The notes beneath the pieces were generated by a model, which had not been told where the DNA came from, did no database searches, and saw nothing but the letters and a program-made list of their open reading frames with translations. 64,000 bases of DNA from Diphasiastrum complanatum (lineage: Eukaryota > Streptophyta > Lycopodiopsida > Lycopodiales > Lycopodiaceae): positions 21,002,000-21,065,999 of the forward strand of contig CM055107.1 in the NCBI GenBank assembly GCA_029204225.1. Reading direction: 5' to 3'. Each line of letters begins with the position of its first letter. Within the stretch, counting starts at the first letter, position 1. Shown here one piece after another: positions 1 through 10,934 of the stretch. The position numbers and the translations under genes are program-made.

Positions 1-2149
1 GTTTTGCATTCCATAATTAAAAAAGTGTTCTAGAAATCATTTTGAATGCAAAGAATTTTGAAGTGCATGTAATTTTATCTATATATGAAGGAATATGAAA
101 TGCATGAACATATTCTCAAAATCAAGTTACAAAGTGGAAATTCATTCAAAGAGTTGTGGACCTACCATGAATGACATGATTCAAAAGAAACAAGAAGCAC
201 GATTGTAACCCCATGTATATACTCTAGATTAAAAGCATCTTTTCATCGTGCAAGAATACATGAATTACAATGTGTTGTCCTTAAAATACAACTATGTGGA
301 TGATGTTCATAACAAGACCACATAAGACTTGTTTATCATGGCACACAACTAGAGCACCTCAAATACCAAAAAGCCTCTTCAAGAACTAAAAGTGAAAATC
401 TAAGGTGTGAAGGTGGACATGTCTAAGATACAAGTGCCAAACAATGTGCGATTGTTTACTTTGACACACCAAAATCTCCCGTTTTAGCTTTAATTGACAC
501 ATGGCAACAACATGACCAATACTTTTATAGCTCTCCCATAGAATAAGCCAAAGTTTATCTTAGCCCTTAATATCTATAAAATTCTCAAGGATCCAAATGT
601 TTGTCTTTATTCATTGTATATAGACTGAAAATTATATTGAAGCTAATTTAAGAGAGATAGCTTTGTATAGAGGTGGACGTAAGTGGAATTTACTCTATAA
701 ACATTTTTTTAGTTTAAGCACTAATCGATTTCAAATTATCAAAGCCAAAATTGGACTATGTCTCTTAGCAATCAAATATTAATGAGATCCACAACTTGCT
801 TAGAAAAGAGAAATTCTTAAAGTTTAACATAATTCTAGTTTTCTTTTTTTAAAGTTCAAGCTAGAAGTCCAAAGAAATTCTAAGCTATACCTTAGAATAG
901 GTGTAAGGTTTTGAATTTGTGTGTTAATATTTATGACATTCGAAAAAAATTCTCATCATGCTTGAATTTCTTTTGCATTCAAATTTTAATTTGAAACATC
1001 ACTTTTGAATAATTTGTATTCTTCTAATCTTTACTCCAATCTCGATTGTTCACAGAAAAATGTTTTATCAAGGTAGAAATATAACATGCATAATTGGTGA
1101 GGTGTTTTAACATTACTAAAAAGATATGACCACTAAAATAAAATCCTCTACCGAGATTAGTCGCATGATAACAACTTTTTGGGCAGGGGCAAACTGGAAC
1201 TTTACATATTGCATGAACATTGATATATAATCTCTACCTCAAATAGAATATTATAAAACTTTATTCATGATAATGATATGAACAAGTCGAAATAAAGTAT
1301 TCCTAAAGAACTTTATGTTCTAAGAATCATACATTGTCTGATTTTCTTAAAGTATTTATTATATTGTACTATTTCATAATAACTTTAAACATTTTAAAAT
1401 TCTCTACTATAGTTTTGCTTTGATTATGGATGACCTCTACCTCACATGTGATTTTATACGGTTTTTATAGTTAATGTAGTTCTAAGCATGTATAGGTAGG
1501 GTGATTATATGAACTTCAGTCTACAATTTCATTCAAGTGATTTCCATAGAAATCTAGACCACCAACATATTGACAAATCATAGACCATCGGAATTATGAA
1601 ATTCATGCATGGAGGATTTTTAAGTATGGCTCGTAGATTATTTAATGTATTTGGAGTCAAGTATATGTATAAAGAAGTAGCAAGCTATTGTGTATTGACG
1701 CATTTGGCATATTCTTCAATTGTTTCACATTCTTTGCTCATGTTTGCTCATTACTTTGAAAATTGAATGAAGCTACTTCTAACTTATTTAACACCTTTGC
1801 AAGAAATTTGCCACATCATGGACTTGGAACAATTTTATATTGCTAGGCAAGATGTGCCAAGATGCCCTATTGAAAGCCATGCAGAAATCCATGAATGTTG
1901 CTTGTGGCATTCCTATCCAAGCCATGCATAAATATTGCATAAATTCATGAATGTTGTTTATGAGATTCCTATTTGAATATGGAGGTAATATGTAGGGCAA
2001 ATATATTTTGATTAATGTGTAAGGATAGTTGTTATGTCAAATGCATTCAAAAATAGTCTTGGAATTCACTTTACATAATATATCTTGCAATTAGTGATAT
2101 GCAAAAATCAGAAAACTATTCAAGAGGAGGCCGAGTGTCAACTTTCTTA
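1..2149. other. AT-rich intergenic DNA, no gene seen
   Basis: No reading frame here has a recognisable domain and no LTR terminus or primer binding site is visible. The only local structure is a weak tandem similarity at about 1880-1985, where a segment containing 'catgaatgttg' followed by a 'gattcctat'-like stretch occurs twice about 65 bases apart. The short open frames are what chance gives at this composition. Confidence 0.6.
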
Positions 2150-3138
2150 GAACTTTGGATGCACATGCTATGTCAATATAACTCTTGATTATAGGATAAA
2201 GGAGGATCCATCTTCAAGGAAAGGTATATTTGTTGGATATAGTGAGGTGAGTAAAGCTGACAAGGTTTACATTCCTTTTACTAATAAGGTGATTATTGGT
2301 AGAGATGTCATTTTTTATGAGGGGAACATTCCAAAAGTATATTCAAGCATTATTGATGGTGATGTGGATGGATATAACATTCTTGATGTTGATGTAAAGG
2401 ATCCTACTTTAGATGGTGATGATGATGGACCTTCATCGAGTCAAAAGCCAAGGAGAACATCAAGGGAAAGACAAATGCCTTCAAGGCTCACATATGATGA
2501 GAAAGGTAAGCAAGTTGTTGGAGGTACACACTTTGCTTTCCTAACCTCTTTTGATGAAACTACAAGTGTAGTTGAAGCAAGGAAAGAAGAGGAATGGATC
2601 CAAGCAATGGATCTTGAGTATCAAGCTCTTATAAAGAATGGAACATGGATATTGGTGGAGTTACCTAAGGACAAGAAAGCTATTGGATGCAAATGGATCT
2701 TCAAGGTGAAGACAAACCAAGATCTATCAACAAGTACAAGTCAAGGTTAGTGGCAAAAGGATATGCTCAAGAACAAGGGATTGACTATGATAAGACCTTG
2801 CACCCGTGGCAAAGATGGTAAGCATTCGAGTCATCATCTCACTTGCTACACTTTATGGATGGGATCTATGGCAAATGGATATTACAAATGCATTCTTGAA
2901 TAGTGATCTTGAGGAGGAAGTGTACATGGAACAACCCGAGAGCTACATTTCATCAACAAATCCAAATCATGTGTGTCTACCACAAAAGAGTTTGTATGGC
3001 CTTATGCAAGCACCAAGGAGTTGGTATGCTAAGCTTAGCACTTTTTTACTCTCTCAAGGCTCTGTTATGAGTGAATATGATCATTCACTTTATTATAAGT
3101 TTTGTACAGACAACAACTTCATCATATCTTATGTTTGA
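2150..3138 (+). pseudogene. Ty1/copia pol fragment (integrase C-terminus to RT)
   Basis: Remnant of a copia polyprotein read rightwards. It begins in the integrase C-terminal region ('RKGIFVGYSEVSKADKVY', about 2195-2270). A linker with the usual acidic and 'RRTSRERQMPSRLTYDE' signature follows, then the RT N-terminus (EEWIQAMDLEYQAL, WIFKVK) up to 2750. A frame change near 2735 moves the RT into another frame ('SRLVAKGYAQEQGIDYDKT'). It continues at 2806-3138 with the palm segment (QMDITNAFLNSDLEEEVYMEQPE, then KSLYGLMQAPRSWY) and stops before the YVDD motif. The residues match the family's conserved blocks clearly. The frameshift and missing ends show it cannot be active. No LTRs belong to it here. 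A minus-strand copia fragment starts about 150 bases downstream, so the 3' part was lost to later insertion or deletion. Confidence 0.85.
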
Positions 3139-3289
3139 TGTTTGATCAGGTTCTTAGTGAGTTAGCATCTCTTTCATTAAGTAGATGTTGATTTTTCCAC
3201 ATTGGCAAGATTGGTAGATTTGATATATTTCCAACCCAAGATCATTTTATGGAATTGGATCTTAATTGATCTAAAATTTTTCACAATTT

Positions 3290-5385
3290 TCACAATCATT
3301 GAAAAGTAGTGTGTCATCAACATGTAAGGTGACAATGATAAAGGAATGATGCACTGACTTGAAGTAAACGTTAGAATTGGTAGTGCTTGATTTGGAGCCT
3401 TGTTGAATGAGGATGGTGTTAATCCTCTAAAATCAAGCTCTGCCAGACTGCTTCAAGCCATAAAGTGCCTTATGGAGTTTGCATACATGATTTTCCTTAT
3501 CGTTGACCATCGGGCTACATCACGTAGATGCCTTCTTTGATTACTCCATTCAGATAGGCTATTTGTAAATCGAGCTACTGTACCTCAAGATTTGCTACAA
3601 CAACATATGATAGGAGTGTTCTAATCGAGGAATGCTTGACTATAGGATTGATGTTCGAGATTTGAGAAAATCCTCTCATGACTAGGTGAGCTTTCCTTTG
3701 ATCGATACTCTCGTCAACTTTGCATTTGATCTTGAAGACCCATTTGTAATCGATTAGATTGTTGCTGGTAGACAATTCAACAATTGACCATGTTCGGTTC
3801 TTGATCAAAGAGGCATACTCTCTATCCATCACTTCTCTCCAAAGATTAGAGTCTGTCTAGGTGTGCACTCTGGTCAATCTTCTTGGAGGTAGACAGGCTG
3901 ATTAATCTATTGTTGGTTTTGTTGCTCATGAGTAGCAACATCTCCTTCAGACTCATTGTCGAAGAGCTGTTGCCTCTGAAATATTCAAACATGACTCAAA
4001 TTGTTGTGTCGATGGTAGGAGTCGTCAATAGTCCATTTGGAGCTTTGCTCTTGTTTTTCAGCTCAATAAATTGATCCTCGATAAAGATGGAATTCCTGCT
4101 TAAAAATATCTTCAATTTATCAGGATCATAGAGCTTGTAGGTTCTATTCGAATAAGCATAACCAATAAATATGGATTTGAGACTTTGGAAGTCCAATTTT
4201 TTCCTGGTCTCTTTCAGGATCTATACATAAGTGATACATCCAACACTTTGAGATTCTTCAATGATAGTTTGGATTCTGTCCAACCTTCATAAGGAGTTCT
4301 ACTTGAGTTACGAACATAATCTTTAGTGTAAATAGCTTTGGCCCAGAATTATTTAGCAGTGATGCATGACACTTAGCCAATTTGATTAAGATTCAAGTCT
4401 TCCTCTCAACTAATCCATTGGACTAAGGTAAAGAAGGAGTGATGGAGTATTTTTTTGGCTTGAATTCAGTTGAGATATACTCTCCCCACTTATCAAACCT
4501 TAGTGTTTTCATTCATTTACCAATTTTCTTCTCAACTCGCTCCTTGAATGTTTTGAAGAGGTTGAATGCCTCTAATTTATGCTTAATAAAATATATAGTT
4601 ATTCTGCTAGAATATTCATCGATAAAGATAATAATAAATTTGGCACTTTTCAATCACGAAGTTTGCATTGGGCCACATCCCTATATGTACAATCTAGCAA
4701 ATTCTTAGCTATATGTTGGGGAGGGACTTGATCTAAAAAAAAACCTTGTCTACTTTTTGATAACCCAATCTTGGCAGACAGGGAATTCGACTTTCCTATC
4801 TGGATAGTCCAAATCAAGTATTGTAGATTTTTTAGACATATTTAAAATAGATGTATAATTCAAATGACTAAGTCTATAATGCCAAAGTAATCCTTTATTG
4901 ATGTGAAAAGCAGTATTCAGAGCTTGATTAGTAGAATAGCAATGACTCGGTCTATACAAGTGTCCATGTCTCTTTTCGAGTGCAAGGACCTTGTTGTCCT
5001 ATTTATAATTCTACACTGATCAGATTCGAATTCTACTAGACATAGATCTGTAATTCTACCAACAAGTAGTAGATTTGCAGACAAATTCGATAAATAAAGA
5101 ACTACTTTAGAAAGTATCTCAAACTGATCATTTGGAAAGCTCGATCTTACAATGTCTTCACCTTTGATAACATGTGTGACATTGTCTCCGAGGTGAACAT
5201 ATTTTTTGACATATATGACTGGAAGTAGCCAATATGGCTAGTCATGTGCTGAGTGGCTTCATAATCAAGAAATCAGGAGCTGCCATTTGATGCTTTCTGA
5301 TGGTTGATCATGAATGTATCTCTATCCACTTCTTGTTGACTGAGAGTTCTATAGCTACATTTGCTTGTTGATTTGATTGCTTCTT
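3290..5385 (-). pseudogene. Ty1/copia pol fragment (protease to RT), minus strand
   Basis: Read on the minus strand from 5385 down, the copia order is clear. A protease remnant (about 5130-5290, 'WFLDYEATQHMTSHIGYF') shows D-Y-E where the family normally has D-S/T-G. The GAG-pre-integrase block (4750-4959, 'LLWHYRLSHLNYTSILNM') comes next. Integrase remnants lie around 4240-4700, followed by the integrase C-terminus (3996-4196, 'SIFIGYAYSNRTYKLYDP'). The RT runs from 3832 (NRTWSIVEL, YKWVFKIK) through 'LHKALYGLKQS' near 3440 to 'HVDDTLLF' near 3310. Many stops and frameshifts break it. The GAG-pre-integrase block closely resembles that at 46856-47095, so both belong to one family. The 5' end abuts an AT microsatellite and a foldback region. 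No LTR was identified. Confidence 0.82.
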
Positions 5386-5571
5386 GATATATATATATAT
5401 ATATATATCATAGTGGCACGTGGTACCGCCATTATGGTACCGCGGTATCATAATGGTGGTACCGCCATTATGGTGCCGTCCAAAAATCCGCGGTACTAGA
5501 GCGGCACCATTTTTAAAAAAAAATTGAAAAAAAAAATAATTTAATTTAATTTAATTTTTTTATATAAATTT

Positions 5572-6088
5572 AGTGGGCAATATGGGTATCAGCTTGAAGC
5601 TCTTGACGAGAGCAGTGCATTTATGCAAGTTGCCGGTGCTTTCAGCTACAAAATGTATTAGACTACTAAATAATGCACCTCTCAGTTTAGTAGTCACTAG
5701 TGAGCTCAGATCTGTAAGGCCCCCGTTATGAGGAGAAGCCATTATTGAGCACGGTTGTTAGTATAGGGTCTACTGTGAGACCATGATGGTTATGAGATGG
5801 CTAGATTATAGTTTCTATATAGCAACAAGTCTTGGGGAGTTCAGGGGGCGTTAGCCCCCCGAGAAACAGGGGGTCCGGGGGGCGGTAGCCCCCCGGCAGG
5901 GGGTTTGGGGGGCAGAGCCCCCGAACGGCTCTTCATGATTTGGCCTTTCAACTCCTTGAGTGAAAACACATCTTTTGGTGTTTTGCATCCCCTTGGTCCT
6001 TTGGCTGTTCACTCTCGTCAAAACCGGCAACCTGTATAAATGCACTGCTCTCGTCAATAGCTTCAAGTTGATACCCATATTGCCCACT
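5572..6088. repeat. 517-bp foldback element with ~65-bp inverted arms and G-rich hairpins
   Basis: The left arm (5572-5636, beginning 'agtgggcaatatgggtatca') is repeated in reverse complement at 6024-6088 with only a few mismatches. The middle holds a run of G/C hairpins at about 5845-5930, in which 'gggggcgttagcccccc'-type units alternate with 'ggtccgggggg'. The AT-rich flanks contain further kpnI-like 'ggtacc' inverted motifs (5420-5500 and 6125-6175), so the fold may be nested within a larger degenerate inverted repeat ending in TA-repeats. No coding potential beyond chance. It looks like a foldback or MITE-like element, but no target duplication is evident, so its class is not settled. 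Confidence 0.6.
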
Positions 6089-6178
6089 TGATTTTATTTT
6101 ATTTTTAAAAAAAAAATTATATATTATGGTACCACGGATCAGTATGGATCCGCGGATCCTGGTACCGCTGGATCTATG

Positions 6179-6180
<2 letters not shown>

Positions 6181-6242
<62 letters not shown>

Positions 6243-6620
6243 CCTGATTTTACGAGCTATAAACATGCATAATCAAGAAAAATAAAAAAAATAATTGGTA
6301 TTCTTCATCATCCTTTACGTTGGGGAAAAATCTTCTAATAATTGTAAAATGATTTTTTGTTTTTTCATGAAGAAAAAGGAAGTGCCTCACATAACATTAT
6401 ATATATATATATATTAACAGGTTATATATATATATATGTAACCTGATTTTACGAGTTATGAACATGCATAATCGAGAAAAATAAAAAAAATAATTGGTAT
6501 TCTTCATCATCCTTTACGTTGGCGAAAAATCTTCTAATAATCGTAAAATGATTTTTTGCTTTTTCATGAAGAAAAAGAAAGTGTCTCACATAACATTATA
6601 TATATATATATATATATATA
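6181..6620. repeat. AT microsatellite plus 199-bp-period direct duplication
   Basis: A nearly pure (AT)n tract at 6181-6240 is followed by a segment starting 'aacctgattttacgag' at 6241. A second copy starts at 6440 (period 199). The copies agree at almost every base over about 165 bp and both run into further (AT)n tracts near 6400 and 6600. This looks like a tandem duplication by slippage or unequal exchange between TA tracts. Confidence 0.75.
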
Positions 6621-7866
6621 GGAGTGGCACTAGAGATTGATTACGAGGCATTGAATCAGTCATTGTATAACGACGCATGATAGATTTTGACAAAACTCAA
6701 TGCACTTGCTTGAAGTGCTTGTCAGATTGAGACTCAATGGTTGATAGTGAACTATGTCTTCATGTTGATGTACATGTCTGAACATTAGGTGGTTGGATTT
6801 GTATTGGGCCGTCAAATGTCGTATTCATAATTGTCCGATAGTTGTAAGTACTTGTAAAAGCCCATAAGAGGCCGTAAGACTTCATCCAACTATTTGATGA
6901 CCTACCAATTGTTCGATGACCTACCGAATGTGTAGCAACTGAATGAATTTAGATTAAAGATTGAATTTAGAGAGAGAGAAAAGAGAGATAGAAATCCAAC
7001 ACAACATATCGATAAATCTTGATAGAGTTAGATTTAAGTGTGTCGTGATGATCGTAACTCAGTTTTCATACCTGGATGGGAGAGATACTTGATTTGTGAA
7101 CTCAAGTTAGCATATATTGATTTTTGTTACTTGGTCAATTAGATATAAATGTTTTTTCAACTTTTTTTTTTTTTTTGCAGATCTACATTGGTTGCTCATT
7201 ATAACATTAAGGAAAATGTCTCAATTGAAAAGACAATGGGCTTGGTGGTGGACATTTTAGAATTTTATATAAAACTAAAGGTCAGGCTGCCCACGATTTT
7301 GGTAGTACTAGTTGGGAAGCATATACTAAAATATTTCAACTTATTAGAGAAGCTTTTAAAAAAGTTTGAATAAGAAAAGTTGCTATTCAAGGTCATATCA
7401 GTTGAAGCAAGAGAAAAACAAGTTAAACATAGGAATGCATAAGATTATCGGTACTCCATCCTGCATTGAGGAGACATATCAAACTAAAGGAAGATTAATA
7501 TCAAATATTTTATCAAAGAACTTCTTGGTTGATGTAAATCAATCACTAAGATACATGAATTCATTCTATGATATAACCTTTGAAAAGGTAAGTTGTAAAA
7601 TAGTCTTAGTACTGAAGTTAGATGAGTTAGAAATGGTTAAAGGGTTGAAGATGGAGAGGGTTAGTATAACCCTCATGAACGGTGCACTTCCTCAAACAAC
7701 AAATTAAAGAGATTTCAATTTCAATGTCTACCCCAAAAATGACATATGGTGGTTGGTAGCTTTTTAGGTACTTTTCTTTCTTATTAGATTAAACTAAAAA
7801 ACTAATATTGTTTCTTATTAATCCAATAGTGCTGGAGATTAGTCTAACTTATTTTTTCAATAGTTT
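6621..7866. other. No supported gene
   Basis: The stretch is AT-rich, with a poly-T tract near 7160. It holds two open frames (7149-7373 and 7366-7707, plus strand) with no recognisable domain. They precede a copia integrase remnant, so 7366-7707 could be decayed upstream polyprotein, but no family motif supports this. Confidence 0.45.
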
Positions 7867-8320
7867 TTGAAGAACGATCATGATATATTATCATGGATAT
7901 TTTGTAGAACATCAAAGAGCATATGGATGTGGTGGAGTTCTCAATGTTCTTGGAATCAGAGACTTCAATGTAGAATGGCATTTAGCAGGAGATTTGAAAA
8001 CATTAAAATTCATGTTCTTCATTTAGCACATTTGGATGTGCATTGTACTAGTTCTTTGAGTAATGAAGGAGCAAAGATGTTTGTGACTTGCATTGATGTC
8101 TTTAGTAGATATTGTTGGACTTATCTTCTAAAGAGTGAGGATTTCATATTTGATGTCTTTCAAGTTCAAGAATGTTGTGGAGAGTCAATTCAGCATGAAG
8201 ATCAAGTGCTTAAAGTTGGCAAATGAAGACCTATCAACAAAGTTCAAAGAGTTTTGTGTGGCACATGGGATCAAGAGGGAGCTTTCAAATTCAAAGGTTC
8301 TACATAGCTACAGACCCTTC
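7867..8320 (+). pseudogene. Ty1/copia integrase core fragment
   Basis: The frame at 7867-8226 carries the start of a copia integrase core ('HLDVHCTSSLSNEGAKMF', then 'CIDVFSRYCWTYLLKSED'). It supplies the first two acidic-site regions of a DDE integrase. A frame change near 8160 continues it in another frame (8135-8320, 'LKLANEDLSTKFKEFCVAHGIKRELSN'), which matches the L-K-x-D/E...F...GI block before the catalytic Glu. Only about 150 codons remain. The remnant is truncated and joined directly to a different copia integrase fragment. Confidence 0.75.
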
Positions 8321-8458
8321 AATGTGATCTCAGTAGGTGGCTAGAAGTACTACATCACCTTCATTGACGACTACAACAAGTTTGCCAGAGTCTATTTCAT
8401 ACACAACAAATTGGAAGCACTCGACAAGTTCACAAAATACTTGAACTGGGCAGAAAGA
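8305..8458 (+). pseudogene. Second, unrelated copia integrase fragment
   Basis: After a stop at about 8342, the plus strand reads 'YYITFIDDYNKFARVYFIHN' and then 'KLEALDKFTKYLNWAERLE'. This is the central integrase segment (F-I-D-D-Y...V-Y-F) of another copia family. It ends at about 8458, where the family-A LTR fragment begins. It repeats the domain region just encoded to its left in different sequence, so two families are joined here. Confidence 0.7.
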
Positions 8459-9510
8459 TTAGAAGGTTTGGTCCAAGTGTCAATTTTGCATGATGAATCA
8501 TCATATGACAAGCACCCTCACACATGTGAAATCAGAGGGATGATCGGTACCACAAGCTCCCACTTTTTGTATTTATAGAGCCACATTTGGCCATAAATCA
8601 TCAAGTAACACTAATCTTGGTTTTGGAGGCAAATTCTTGTCAATTTCATCATTTGTCTTGATTTCTTTTGGATGTTTTGAGTTTCTATCACATTGTACTT
8701 TGTTTTCAGGCTAGAGTCAGTACTCTGACAAGTTTTCACACGTGTGAAACCAGAAAGTACCTCATGTACAATTGATCTAGATTCAACTAATCTTGTGTAG
8801 ATTGGTAGATCAATTGTATCTAACATCCAATCACTCTTGTGGATCATTTTAGGATCCATTCTTGGTCCAATTTTTCAAATTTTCACATGGTATCAGAGCC
8901 AAGTACAAGAGGATTTATTGAGATTTGATGGGGTTGATCCAAAACTAAGCCCAAATTAGCAAGTTTTTGGAAACTAGCTAATTTTGATTTGGCGAGTTGG
9001 ATTGGATAGGTATACTTAAAATATTTGCATCAAAGGTTGTGGGCTGCAGGGGTACTTTTCACATGTGTGGGGACGTACAGTACCAATTTTGGAGCCTTAT
9101 GTTACAGTTTGATGCTATATCACCCAAATTAGCAAGTTTGTGGAAACTAGCTAATCTTGAGGTAGAGAGTTTGAATTGATAGATAGATTCAATGTTTTTG
9201 TACCAAAACTTGTTGTAGGTTGTAGGTGTACTTTCCACACGTGTGGAGCCGTATAGAACTTGTTTTGGTTGGGAAAATTCAAATTGATGCATAATTTGAC
9301 TCATACACCCAAATTTAGTGATTTTTCGTGCAAATTCAAGCTTTCTATAGAGATTTATTCCTATGATTTGTTCTTGGATTAGATCATCCAAATAATCAAT
9401 TTGAAGCTTGATCTAGATGCATTAAATGTGATTCTCTGATTTTTTTGAGTGTATTGAAGTTGAGAGAGAAAAATTGCAAAAAAACATAGATTAAGGAGTG
9501 ATATGCAAGG
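8459..9510 (+). mobile_element. Family-A LTR retrotransposon fragment (LTR 3' part, PBS, leader)
   Basis: Positions 8459-8887 match the 3' half of the family-A LTR in plus orientation and end in 'ttttcaca'. A primer binding site at 8888-8900 (TGGTATCAGAGCC, complementary to initiator Met tRNA) follows. The leader to about 9510 is the reverse complement of 14100-14717. The leader has repeats spaced about 175 bp, with 'cccaaattagcaagttt' near 8950 and 9123 and a degenerate third near 9305. The LTR includes a 16-bp palindrome, TTTCACACGTGTGAAA, at 8734-8749. It faces the complete minus-strand copy at 9986-15555, giving a roughly 1-kb inverted repeat. Confidence 0.85.
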
Positions 9511-9980
9511 AATGTTCATAGGTATGGGAGTACGATGTCATTGGTCTATTACTATAGAATTTGTGATGCTAGTCCATCATGATCAAGAGAAGATTATTAG
9601 TATATGCTTTGGGCATGATGACGAGAGAAATCGTTTTCTCCTAATAAATGAGATCAAGTGAATGTAAAATTTTCCTTTTAATTCTCTATGGCAAAGGAGA
9701 AATGCAATTACTGCCTTCAGTTATCTTTCAAGCTGTAATTATGAGATACGTGAATATTGTAAATACGTGTTGTGAATATTGATTTTGAATATTCTTAAAT
9801 ACTAAAATATTCTACAACGTAATCGTGATTAGTATAGTACTATGCCTTTTTTAAACATGCCTTTTTAGCTAAACATTGCAGCCAATAAGAACTTTGATCC
9901 GAGAAATGTTTATAACTCATACCTCAAGTCTTTGCTTATAAATTTATTCTAGACCTGATTTGTGCCTTAGCTGAAGGATA
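9511..9980. other. No supported gene
   Basis: AT-rich spacer between the two oppositely oriented family-A copies. No coding or repeat signature was recognised. The last five bases before the next element (9981-9985, ctttg) are its left target-site duplication. Confidence 0.6.
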
Positions 9981-9985
9981 CTTTG

Positions 9986-10798
9986 TGTGAAAATCTGCAA
10001 AATTGGACCAATAATGGATCCTAAAATGATTCACAAGAGTGATTGGATGTTAGATACAATTGATCTATCATTCTACACAAGATTTGGATCAATCTAGATC
10101 AAATTTAGATGAGAGAATCTAACAAGAACAATCATAAATGAAAGAAAATTGTACTTGCTGATTTCACACATGTGAAAACCTGTCAGAGTACGGACTCCAG
10201 CCTGAAATCAAAGTACAATATGATAGGAACCCAAAACTAGCAAGAAAAATCAAGACAAATGATGAAATTGACAAGAATTGTCTCCAAAACCAAGATTGGT
10301 GTTGCTTAATGATTATGGCCAAATGTGGCTCTATATATACAAAAAGATCCCTCTAATCTCACATGTGTGAGGGTGCTTTGTCATGTGATGATTCATCATG
10401 CAAAATTGACACTTGGACGAAACCTTCTATTTTGAGTACTTTTGGTCCATTTTTCTTCTATGTAGAGAACTAGGAAAAACTCTTCTAGAAGTGCAAATTC
10501 AACTTCCTTAGCTTATTACACACATGTGAGCATACCTCTACACATGGGATTTGACACCTAATCTTATGATGTGGCTTCATGCAATCTCTAGATTGATGCC
10601 ATGTGGCATATGACTAAAAAACATGATTTTGGCTTTTTTAGCCAATAGAGCTTGATTTAAACTATATGTACAAGCTATATGATTGTACTACATGAAAAGT
10701 ACATTTATTTCACACATGGGAACAGGCTCCACACATGTGTAATCATCCTATATACATAGAGTTGGCCTTGACCAAGCATAATTTTTGCATTTTTCACA
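9986..10798 (-). repeat. Family-A 3' LTR (813 bp)
   Basis: It starts 'tgtgaaaatctgcaaaattgg' and ends 'gcatttttcaca' on the plus strand. It carries several CAC(A/G)TG palindromes (near 10165, 10360, 10515 and 10735). Compared with the right LTR it lacks a short segment that includes 'gtgggagctcgtggtactgatc'. It keeps 'atctcacatgtgtg', which the right copy has lost, so each copy has its own deletion. Confidence 0.88.
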
Positions 10799-10815
10799 CT
10801 CCTCCTCAAAAATCT
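10799..10815 (-). promoter_or_regulatory. Polypurine tract of the family-A element
   Basis: On the minus strand the bases just before the 3' LTR read GATTTTTGAGGAGGAGTG. This is a purine-rich run directly abutting the LTR's TGTGAAAA start, as needed to prime plus-strand DNA synthesis. The same 'ctcctcctc' (plus strand) follows another family-A LTR at 36363. Confidence 0.75.
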
Positions 10816-10934
10816 AGCTTGGTAAAGCTTGATAAAAAATATGACGATCTTGGACTTGACTCCATGGACTGAACTGGTCTTTGCTGGTTCAAAAGGTGTG
10901 AAGATCAGCCAATGAGCTTGATGTTGATCTGAGA

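Noticed and set aside
5388-5410. TA tract as an element boundary
   Set aside because: Simple (AT)n repeats recur at several places in this area and do not define an end.
7366-7707. 113-codon ORF as a gene
   Set aside because: No domain, signal or conserved motif. It sits just upstream of retrotransposon debris.
8950-9510. Repeats about 175 bp apart considered as a CRISPR array or satellite
   Set aside because: The units are long, diverged and belong to the family-A leader, seen again at 14.1-14.7 kb.
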